Below, piece by piece: positions 1-6,890 of a stretch of DNA of 39,532 nucleotides. The notes beneath the pieces were generated by a model. The model did no database searches and had not been told where the DNA came from. It saw nothing but the letters and a program-made list of their open reading frames with translations. The translations under genes were made by a program, and so were the position numbers. The stretch is from JAFGBN01 sp964394145 (GTDB taxonomy: Bacteria > Chloroflexota > Dehalococcoidia > GIF9 > AB-539-J10), in NCBI GenBank assembly GCA_964394145.1, contig CAYMVL010000021.1, positions 1 through 39,532 on the forward strand, written 5' to 3'. Each line of letters starts with the position of its first letter. The stretch's first letter is position 1.

Positions 1-440
1 ATGAGGTCGAGTCCGTGTCTTCGGGTAATAGCTTCCAGTTCCAGCCCCTCCTCTACGGGCAAGTCAGGGATGATTAGGCCACTGATGCCGGAGCTAGCAG
101 AAGCACTGCAAAACTTTTCCAGACCGTAGCTAAACACAGGATTGAAATAGGTCATAAAGACCAACGGTGTCTGGATCACCTGGCTCAACTCCTTGGCCAC
201 GTCAAGGCAAAGCCCAGGGGTAATTCCATTTTGCAAAGCGCGAAAGCTGGCCTTCTGTATGGTGGCGCCATCAGCCAGCGGGTCGGAAAAGGGTATCCCC
301 AGCTCTATAATATCGCAGCCGCCTGAAGCAAGAAGGGGAACCACCTTCAAGGTGGCTTCTACAGTAGGATAACCTACGGTAATGTAAGGGATAAGAGCGG
401 TGTGCCCTGGTTGGCTCAAAACGGCGGCAATGCGGCTCAA
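1..440 (-). CDS. trpA: Tryptophan synthase alpha chain (partial, 3' end outside window)
   Basis: TrpA cleaves indole-3-glycerol phosphate to indole and glyceraldehyde 3-phosphate and passes indole to TrpB. About 146 codons are visible and open to the window edge. The translation shows the family motif ELGIPFSDPLADGATIQ at about residues 47-63, with the catalytic Glu and Asp, and GLIIPDLPVEE further on. The start is a TTG at 440-438 that overlaps the trpB stop (TTGA), which suggests translational coupling. No standard start further upstream gives a better fit, and the N-terminus MSRIAAVLSQPGHTALIPYI has normal family length. It is the last visible gene of the trp operon. Roughly the C-terminal 40 percent lies outside the window. 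Confidence 0.95.
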   Translation of the reverse strand, partial: MSRIAAVLSQPGHTALIPYITVGYPTVEATLKVVPLLASGGCDIIELGIPFSDPLADGATIQKASFRALQNGITPGLCLDVAKELSQVIQTPLVFMTYFNPVFSYGLEKFCSASASSGISGLIIPDLPVEEGLELEAITRRHGLDL

Positions 441-1624
441 GGTTTCACCCCCAATGCTTCAACTACGATGTCCATATCCTTGTCTCCGCGCCCGGAGAGG
501 TTGACTACGATGATTTGCTCAGCAGGCAACGAACTTGCCATCTTTGCAGCGTAGAATATAGCGTGAGCTGGCTCCAGAGCCGGGATAATGCCTTCAGTCT
601 TGCATAGCAACTGGAAGCCATCTAGTGCCTCTTTATCATCTACCGCCACATAGGTAGTACGCCCGGTATCCTTGAGGTAGCTATGCTCTGGTCCCACACC
701 GGGGTAATCGAGCCCGGCAGAAATGCTGTGCGTTTCCCTAATTTGGCCATTGTTGTCCTGCAGAACATAGGACTTTGCCCCGTGCAGCACTCCAATGCTT
801 CCTGCAACTAACGAAGCAGCATGTTCGCCGCTCCTGATTCCTTTCCCCGCCGCCTCCACCCCGATAAGCTTGACATCTTTGTCACTGAGAAAGGGGTAAA
901 AGATACCAATGGCGTTACTGCCACCACCCACGCAGGCAACTATGTAGTCAGGCAGACGGCCACACATAGCCATAACCTGCTCTCTAGTTTCCCTGCCGAT
1001 TATCGACTGGAAGTCGCGCACCATGGGCGGGTAGGGATAAGGCCCAACTACAGAGCCAAGAAGGTAATAGGTATCGCTGACATTGGTCACCCAGTCTCTT
1101 ATCGCCTCATTGATTGCGTCCTTCAGCGTGCGGCTGCCTGAGAAAACCGGCCTTACTTCAGCACCCATCAGCTTCATCCGAAATACATTAAGCGACTGCC
1201 GGCGCATATCCTCCTCTCCCATGTAGACGACGCAGTCCAGCCCCAGCATGGCGCATACGGCAGCAGTAGCTACCCCATGCTGCCCGGCTCCAGTCTCAGC
1301 AATGATTCTCTGCTTTCCCATTCTCCGGGCGAGAAGCCCCTGCCCCAGGGCATTATTAATCTTGTGGGCCCCGGTATGAGCCAGGTCTTCCCGTTTAAGA
1401 AGAATCTGTGCACCCCCGGAGTGCCTGCTCAACCCCTCCGCCCGGTAGAGGGGTGTTGGCCTGCCTGAATAGGTATGAGACAGTGACTCAAACTCGGCCC
1501 AGAACGCATCATCAGCCTTTATCTCCCTATAGGCTATTGCCAGCTCATCCAGCGCTGGTGCCAGAGTCTCAGGCACAAAACGTCCGCCATAATCTCCAAA
1601 GTATCCTCTGTTGTCTGGTAGCAA
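437..1624 (-). CDS. trpB: Tryptophan synthase beta chain
   Basis: TrpB is the PLP enzyme that condenses indole with serine to give tryptophan. The 395 residues match the usual length. The PLP-lysine motif HTGAHKINNALGQ is present, as are the phosphate-binding loop GGGSNAIG and the C-terminal NLSGRGDKD. The start is TTG with an AAGGAGG ribosome binding site six bases upstream; the N-terminus MLPDNRGYFGDYGGRFVPET is typical of TrpB1. A 70-base gap separates it from trpF, and its stop overlaps the trpA start. It is the classic TrpB that works in the alpha2-beta2 complex rather than the stand-alone TrpB2 type, judged by length and motifs. Confidence 0.97.
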   Translation of the reverse strand: MLPDNRGYFGDYGGRFVPETLAPALDELAIAYREIKADDAFWAEFESLSHTYSGRPTPLYRAEGLSRHSGGAQILLKREDLAHTGAHKINNALGQGLLARRMGKQRIIAETGAGQHGVATAAVCAMLGLDCVVYMGEEDMRRQSLNVFRMKLMGAEVRPVFSGSRTLKDAINEAIRDWVTNVSDTYYLLGSVVGPYPYPPMVRDFQSIIGRETREQVMAMCGRLPDYIVACVGGGSNAIGIFYPFLSDKDVKLIGVEAAGKGIRSGEHAASLVAGSIGVLHGAKSYVLQDNNGQIRETHSISAGLDYPGVGPEHSYLKDTGRTTYVAVDDKEALDGFQLLCKTEGIIPALEPAHAIFYAAKMASSLPAEQIIVVNLSGRGDKDMDIVVEALGVKP

Positions 1625-1694
1625 TACCTGCCTCCTTTTGCCCTAAACCTGCACGCCTTCGCCGACCTTGGCTATTTGTATCGTTTGTTCTCCT

Positions 1695-2363
1695 TCATCC
1701 GTCTTTGAGGCTGTTGCGGTCAACTGACCTTACTGCCGTGATAAAGGCTCTAATTCTCTCAACAGACTTAACCCGTCCGGTCTCTACACCGGAGGAGACG
1801 TCAACCCCCCATGGTTGAACCTCCCGTATCAGCTGACTAACATTGTCCGGCGTGAGTCCACCAGCGATTATAACCGGAAAGCTCGCCGATACCTCTCTGG
1901 CCAGTTGCCAACTGAAGGCCTGCCCCGTGCCACCATACATATCCCCTACCCGGGAGTCAAGGAGGCAGATTAACTCATCTCTTGAGTATAAGCGATATCC
2001 CGTATCTATGTTGCTCAGGATTACCTTGATTTTCTTCCCGGCCGGGACATGGATAGTTTTGATAATAGGCCTTTCGATCTCTCGGCAGTATCGCCAACTC
2101 TCGTCGCCGCTAAGCTGCACCCAATTTAGCCGGCAATAATCAGCAATGTGGTTGACCTCTTGAGCTGCGGCATTCACGAAAACACCGACGACACTCGGGG
2201 GGGCGCTCAGACCATGGACTGCTTCTACCAGCCGTAGCGCTTTCTCGGGAGAGACCTGGCGGCGGCTGGGAGCAAAAACCAGCCCGAGAAAGTCCGCCCC
2301 AGCTTCGGCAGCCGCCAGGGCATGCTCTATCTCGCATAGCCCGCAAATCTTGACCTTAGTCAC
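1695..2363 (-). CDS. trpF: Phosphoribosylanthranilate isomerase
   Basis: TrpF converts N-(5'-phosphoribosyl)anthranilate to the carboxyphenylamino-deoxyribulose phosphate. The 222 residues form a full TIM-barrel protein. KICG near the N-terminus carries the catalytic Cys; GDMYGGTGQ and IIAGGLTPDNV form the acid and phosphate-binding parts. Translation starts at GTG (2363-2361), overlapping the trpC stop by four bases (GTGA), with GGGAG upstream inside trpC, so coupling is likely. It has the usual position between trpC and trpB. Confidence 0.95.
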   Translation of the reverse strand: MTKVKICGLCEIEHALAAAEAGADFLGLVFAPSRRQVSPEKALRLVEAVHGLSAPPSVVGVFVNAAAQEVNHIADYCRLNWVQLSGDESWRYCREIERPIIKTIHVPAGKKIKVILSNIDTGYRLYSRDELICLLDSRVGDMYGGTGQAFSWQLAREVSASFPVIIAGGLTPDNVSQLIREVQPWGVDVSSGVETGRVKSVERIRAFITAVRSVDRNSLKDG

Positions 2364-3136
2364 AATAGCTCCCTCATCTTGGCCGCGATGTCGGGCTCAG
2401 ACATTAGAGACTCGCCGATGAGAGCGGCATCAACACCCCAGCTTTCTAGCTTTCCCATGTCGCTGCAGCTCTTTATGCCGCTCTCGCTGACCATTATCCT
2501 ATCCGTTGGGATAAGCGGTCGCAGACGCCTGGTGGTGGTGATATCCACGGCAAAGGTATTCAGGTCCCGGTTATTCACGCCAATTACCCTGGCCTCGCTC
2601 TTTAGCGCGATTTCAAGCTCAGCTTCATTATGCACCTCCACCAGACAGCTCATGCCTAGTTGATGACTTAGCCCGAGCAACTCCTCCAGCTTTCTTACCG
2701 TTAAGACAGCCACAATGAGGAGCAGGCAATCAGCCCCATAAGCCCGAGACTCGTAGATTTGGTACGGGTCAGTAAGAAAATCCTTTCTCAGCAGAGGCAG
2801 TTTCTTGTTCACCAGTGCCTTGCTGACCTCTCTGAGATAGTCCAGACTACCCTGGAAATACTTAGCTTCGGTCAACACTGATATCGCTGCAGCACCATTA
2901 AGGGCATATATCTGAGCTATTTCTGCCGGATTGAAATCAGCGCGGATAGTGCCTCTTGAGGGCGACCCTTTTTTAAGCTCGGCGATAAGCTGAACTCGGT
3001 CGCCACGCAAAGCCGAAGCGAAGTCGAGCGGCAGTGGCTGCTCCAATGCCAGGCTCTGCAATTGCGGTAAAGGCATGCTGGCTTTTCTGGTTTCAAGTTC
3101 CTGTAGCTTGTCGGCTACTATCCGGTCTAAAATCAT
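2360..3136 (-). CDS. trpC: Indole-3-glycerol phosphate synthase
   Basis: TrpC closes the indole ring, giving indole-3-glycerol phosphate. The protein has 258 residues, normal for a monofunctional enzyme. Visible motifs include AELKKGSPSRG (substrate lysine and phosphate region), VLTEAKYFQGS, LLRKDFLTDPYQI, VGVNNRDL-like IGVNNRDLNTF, and SESGIKS. The ATG start has GGGGAGAG just upstream. The first 44 bases lie inside the end of trpD in another frame, a longer overlap than the 4-base overlaps elsewhere in this operon. Confidence 0.97.
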   Translation of the reverse strand: MILDRIVADKLQELETRKASMPLPQLQSLALEQPLPLDFASALRGDRVQLIAELKKGSPSRGTIRADFNPAEIAQIYALNGAAAISVLTEAKYFQGSLDYLREVSKALVNKKLPLLRKDFLTDPYQIYESRAYGADCLLLIVAVLTVRKLEELLGLSHQLGMSCLVEVHNEAELEIALKSEARVIGVNNRDLNTFAVDITTTRRLRPLIPTDRIMVSESGIKSCSDMGKLESWGVDAALIGESLMSEPDIAAKMRELL

Positions 3137-4160
3137 TTAACTCTCCCCGGGTTACGCTCTGGGTAAACTCGATTAGCTGTTCCAGTTTCGCCAGGGCCTG
3201 ACCACTCCCGATTATTTCCCTGGCCAGGGCCATAGCTTCCTGAAGTGTTGCCACCCTGTCCCCAGCTAGCAGCCCTGCAGCAGCATTCATTAGCACCACA
3301 TCTCGCTGAGGGCCCGCGGTATCAGCCAAGACTGCACGCAGCAAGGCAGCATTCTCTTCAGTGGTGCCACCCCTCAAGCTATCTAGATCGGCCCGGGATA
3401 AGCCGAAGTCCTCGACATCTATAGAATAACTACTGATTTCGCCGTCTTTGAGTTCACAGACTCTGGTTTCCCCTGTGATAGTAATTTCATCTAAACCGTC
3501 CTCGCCATGAACTACCAGGGCATGATGACAGCTCATGTCTTTGAGCACCAGTATCATCTTCTCCATAAGCGAGCCATCGGCTACGCCAAGTAACAGAGCT
3601 TCCGGGCGGGCAGGGTTAGTCAGCGGGCCAAGGATATTGAATACGGTGCGAATTCCTATCTCGCGTCTGAAACCAGAGGCGTATCTGGTAGCCGGATGAA
3701 ATCCCGGAGCGAACATGAAGCCTATTCCTAGCTCTTGGATACAGCTCTGTGCCTGTTCAGCATTAAGGTCTATCCTGACTCCTAGGAATTCCAATACGTC
3801 AGCACTGCCACACAGGCTGCTCATGGCACGGTTGCCGTGTTTTGCCACCTTAAGGCCGGCCCCGGAAACAACAAACGCAGCCGCCGTCGAAATGTTGAAG
3901 GTGTTAAAGCTATCGCCTCCAGTGCCGACGATGTCAATCAACGGGTCAACTACTTCGACGCGGATTGCCCTCGCCCGCATTGCACTGGCCAGTCCGGCAA
4001 TTTCTTCTGCTGTTTCACCCTTAATCCTGAGCGAGGTAACAAAAGCACCAAATTGGGCTGGAGTGACCTCACCCTCCATTATCTCCTCCATAACCAGGGC
4101 GGCTTCCTTCGTGGTCAGCGAACGTCCAGATACCAGGGCCGCAATAGCTTCTCTAATCAT
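3093..4160 (-). CDS. trpD: Anthranilate phosphoribosyltransferase
   Basis: TrpD transfers phosphoribose from PRPP to anthranilate. The 355 residues include the glycosyltransferase signature VGTGGDSFNTFNIST, the KHGNRAMSS loop and the NILGPLTNPARP segment, in normal order. The ATG at 4160 overlaps the trpG stop (ATGA). The C-terminus runs about 15 residues into the trpC start region. The enzyme is separate from trpG, with no fusion. Confidence 0.96.
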   Translation of the reverse strand: MIREAIAALVSGRSLTTKEAALVMEEIMEGEVTPAQFGAFVTSLRIKGETAEEIAGLASAMRARAIRVEVVDPLIDIVGTGGDSFNTFNISTAAAFVVSGAGLKVAKHGNRAMSSLCGSADVLEFLGVRIDLNAEQAQSCIQELGIGFMFAPGFHPATRYASGFRREIGIRTVFNILGPLTNPARPEALLLGVADGSLMEKMILVLKDMSCHHALVVHGEDGLDEITITGETRVCELKDGEISSYSIDVEDFGLSRADLDSLRGGTTEENAALLRAVLADTAGPQRDVVLMNAAAGLLAGDRVATLQEAMALAREIIGSGQALAKLEQLIEFTQSVTRGELNDFRPDSSRQATGT

Positions 4161-4732
4161 TCTGGCTTACTCTCTGTCAGAAAATTTCTCAGCAAATCTT
4201 TCCCCGCTTCAGTCATAAACGATTCAGGATGAAACTGCACACCCTCTACGGGGTACTGGCGATGCCGCAAGCCCATAACAGTGCCGTCGTCCGTCCATGC
4301 AGTTACCTCAAGACACTCTGGCAGCCCCTCACGTTCCACTACCAGTGAGTGGTAGCGAATAGCAGAGAAGGGATTGGGTAGCCCGGCCAGTACCCCCTGG
4401 TTGTTGTGATGAATCAGAGACGATTTGCCGTGCATAATCTGCCTGGCATGTCCGATGGAGGCACCGTAGCTGTGGCCGATACACTGGTGTCCCAGACAGA
4501 CTCCCAGTATTGGCACTCTGGGGCCGAAATACGCGATGACATCGTTGGAAATACCGGCGCGCAGCGGGGTAGAAGGGCCAGACGAGATCACAATCCGCTG
4601 CGGCTTCATCATATCAATCTGCTCAACTGTTATCCTGTCATTGCGGAATACCAAAACCTTCTCCCCTAGCTCACTCAAGTACTGAAACAGGTTGTAGGTA
4701 AAGCTATCATAGTTATCGAGTAGTAAAAGCAT
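4157..4732 (-). CDS. trpG: Anthranilate synthase component II (glutamine amidotransferase)
   Basis: TrpG hydrolyses glutamine and feeds ammonia to TrpE. The 191-residue class I amidotransferase shows LLDNYDSFTYNL at the N-terminus, the nucleophile elbow GVCLGHQCIG and the His-Glu pair in VEGVQFHPESF. The start ATG has GGGAGG upstream. It begins inside the last 20 bases of trpE and ends overlapping trpD. A dual trp/folate (PabA) role is possible in many bacteria, but nothing in the window shows it. Confidence 0.96.
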   Translation of the reverse strand: MLLLLDNYDSFTYNLFQYLSELGEKVLVFRNDRITVEQIDMMKPQRIVISSGPSTPLRAGISNDVIAYFGPRVPILGVCLGHQCIGHSYGASIGHARQIMHGKSSLIHHNNQGVLAGLPNPFSAIRYHSLVVEREGLPECLEVTAWTDDGTVMGLRHRQYPVEGVQFHPESFMTEAGKDLLRNFLTESKPE

Positions 4733-6188
4733 GATTCCTCCCGGCTCTTTGCGCTCGAGCTTCAGCCTGGTTGATAGCCTTAAGTAGGGGCCGAGCCTTA
4801 TTCATCGTCTCTTCATACTCGTGCTCTGGCACACTATCATAGACAACGCCACACCCCGCCTGCGTATAGGCAACGCCTTTCTTCATTACCATCGTTCTAA
4901 TAGCTATCGCCATGTCCATGTTGCCTGAGAAAGCAAAGTATCCTGCCGCCCCGGCGTAGGGCCCTCTCTTATCAGGTTCAAGCTCAGCAATTATTTCCAT
5001 AGCCCGAATTTTGGGCGCCCCGGATACCGTGCCCGCGGGAAAACAAGCTCTCAGAGCATCAAAAGCAGTCATATCACGCTGCAGCTTACCCTGAACATGA
5101 GTAACCAGGTGCATGACATGGGAGTAACGCTCAACATCCATCACTTCGCTAACCGCAACTGTGCCCGGCTCGCTGACCCGGCCGATGTCGTTGCGTCCCA
5201 AATCTACCAGCATGATATGCTCAGCACGCTCTTTTTCGTCGTTGCGCAGTTGCTGCTCCAGCATGAGATCTTCTGCCGGATTTTCCCCGCGCGGTCTGGT
5301 CCCGGCCAGAGGGCGGGTCGTTACCTTGCCGTCTTCAACTCTGACCAGAACCTCGGGTGAGGCTCCAATTATGTGAAAATCTGTAAAATCGAAGAAGAAC
5401 ATGTACGGGGAAGGATTGATGGTGCGTAACGCCCTGTAAACCTCAAACGGAGCCACATCCGTAGCCTGGGCCCAGCGTTGCGACAGCACCACCTGAATAG
5501 CTTCGCCTTCAGTGATGTACTGCTTTATCTTGACCACGCTGGCTTCAAACTCCTCCCTGGAAAAATTAGAGGAGAGCTTGCCATCGCCTGCAGGACGAGA
5601 GATAGCCTTCCTGCGCTGGTGCGGCTTGAGTGGCTGGCTCAACCTGTCCAGCAGGCTATCAATCCTGTCAATCGCCTTTTGATAAGCTTCATCTACATCT
5701 CCATCGAGACGGACATGACTCAAGACCTTAATCTTGTGAGTAACATGGTCAAAGACAAGCATGGTATCCACAAACATAAATAGCGATTCGGGTAGTCCTA
5801 AGGAATCGTTATCGGGCGACGGTAACGCCTCGAAGCGAGTCGCTGTCTCATAAGCGAGATAGCCTACAGCACCGCCACAGAAGCGGGGTAGCCCACTAAC
5901 TGGGACTATTTTGTACTTGCCTAGCTCCTCGGCAACGAGTGACAGGGGATCAGCCTTATCCTCTCCCCTGATGCTCAGGACCTTATAAGGCTCAGTGCCT
6001 ATAAAGCTGTAACGAGCCAGTCGTTGACCGCCTTCAACGCTTTCCAGAAGGAATGAATAGCCACCACGGCTAATCTTCAGGAAAGCAGACACAGGTGTTT
6101 CCAGATCGGCAACGGTTTCACAGTAAACAGGCACTAAGTTGCCATCCTGCGCAAGCCTCTTAACATCTTCTAATGTCGGATAATACAT
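4713..6188 (-). CDS. trpE: Anthranilate synthase component I
   Basis: TrpE makes anthranilate from chorismate and ammonia. The 491 residues include the N-terminal regulatory region, with LLESVEGGQRLARYSFIG (family feedback-binding element), and the chorismate-binding C-terminal domain, with EAIQVVLSQRW, TRPLAGTRPRG, LVDLGRNDIGRV and FPAGTVSGAPKIRAMEII. The start is ATG at 6188-6186, with AGGAG five bases upstream. It is the first gene of the operon and lies directly behind the T-box leader and its terminator. Confidence 0.97.
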   Translation of the reverse strand: MYYPTLEDVKRLAQDGNLVPVYCETVADLETPVSAFLKISRGGYSFLLESVEGGQRLARYSFIGTEPYKVLSIRGEDKADPLSLVAEELGKYKIVPVSGLPRFCGGAVGYLAYETATRFEALPSPDNDSLGLPESLFMFVDTMLVFDHVTHKIKVLSHVRLDGDVDEAYQKAIDRIDSLLDRLSQPLKPHQRRKAISRPAGDGKLSSNFSREEFEASVVKIKQYITEGEAIQVVLSQRWAQATDVAPFEVYRALRTINPSPYMFFFDFTDFHIIGASPEVLVRVEDGKVTTRPLAGTRPRGENPAEDLMLEQQLRNDEKERAEHIMLVDLGRNDIGRVSEPGTVAVSEVMDVERYSHVMHLVTHVQGKLQRDMTAFDALRACFPAGTVSGAPKIRAMEIIAELEPDKRGPYAGAAGYFAFSGNMDMAIAIRTMVMKKGVAYTQAGCGVVYDSVPEHEYEETMNKARPLLKAINQAEARAQRAGRNHAFTTR

Positions 6189-6205
6189 ACATACTCCTGC
6201 GGCAT

Positions 6206-6508
6206 CACAAATAAAAATCCCCTCGCCCTATAGGGGCGAGGGGATTTTTCCTTCGCGGTGCCACCCTAGTTGGTTGCCAAATAATTAGGACAACCATCTC
6301 TTTCAGGTACGGCTTCAATCATAGGAAACTATACCCTGGGTTCTGGTAACGGTACCCTTTCCGGCAAAACCTACTCAGCTATAATCTTTTCGGCTTGCAG
6401 CTCCCGAGTCCATTCAGCCTCTGCGCAGGCACCGGCTCACACCTTTCCCGGCTCTCTGAGCCCCGCTGGAGACCTACTAGTCTCGTTCACAGCCTTTTAC
6501 ATATTCAA
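6206..6508 (-). promoter_or_regulatory. Tryptophan-specific T-box riboswitch leader of the trp operon
   Basis: T-box leaders read tRNA charging and decide between termination and read-through. Read on the minus strand, the leader holds a stem I region with AG-bulge-like AGAGAGCCGG and the GGTGTGAGCCGG strand. The specifier loop is GAATGGAC, whose TGG codon (6412-6410) calls for tRNA-Trp. The T-box sequence AGGGTGGCACCGCG lies at 6267-6254. The bulge reads TGGC, and its last base would pair with the G discriminator of bacterial tRNA-Trp. A terminator hairpin follows at 6249-6213, then trpE. Uncharged tRNA-Trp should stabilise the antiterminator and switch the trp genes on. Confidence 0.95.
6213..6249 (-). 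terminator. T-box regulated intrinsic terminator before trpE
   Basis: On the minus strand AATCCCCTCGCCC pairs with GGGCGAGGGGATT around a short loop, and the stem runs into ATTTTTATTTG. The stem is GC-rich and nearly perfect, and its left arm follows the T-box sequence, so it is mutually exclusive with the antiterminator in the usual way. Confidence 0.92.
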
Positions 6509-6516
6509 TTAGACAA

Positions 6517-6545
6517 ATTTTGCAGAATTGCTGGGGTTTTGTCAA
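6517..6545 (-). promoter_or_regulatory. Probable sigma-70-type promoter of the trp operon
   Basis: The -35 is TTGACA (6545-6540), a perfect match. The spacer is 17 bases and the -10 is CAAAAT (6522-6517), four of six. The predicted transcript start, near 6510, lies just ahead of T-box stem I. Confidence 0.7.
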
Positions 6546-6890
6546 GCCCGCAACTGAGCATCAAGAACAACATAACCTTGGCACTTCATTAACTGGACAT
6601 TTCGCTAAAAAGTAAACAATGAAGAGCCTATTTCATGCTTGGGTTTAGCATAGGCTATTATGAGCCTAACTTTTTTAGCGACACGCTCACAGTCCAATCG
6701 TAAAAACGGTTGCACTCACCGTCGAAGTGTATCATGCTGACTCTGAGCCGTTAGGACCAAAAGCACGACTGAAGGAGAGAGCCAATAATAGAAGTAACTG
6801 GAGACAAGAGATTGACAATCGCTGAGGAGAATCTCAGTGTATAATTAATATCGATGTGATTCTAGAAAAAGGTATCACGGAGGCGCGGAT
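6546..6890. other. Intergenic region between trp leader and surface-protein gene
   Basis: No gene is visible. On the plus strand TTGACA (6812-6817) and TATAAT (6840-6845) are both perfect, but the spacer between them is 22 bases. A palindrome, CTGAGGAGAATCTCAG (6822-6837), fills that spacer. This may be the promoter of the 6891 gene with an operator inside it. GGAGG lies seven bases before the ATG at 6891. Confidence 0.4.

Noticed and set aside
6822..6845. 13-base match GGAGAATCTCAGT between here and 25986
   Set aside because: Several matches of this length are expected by chance in a window of this size.
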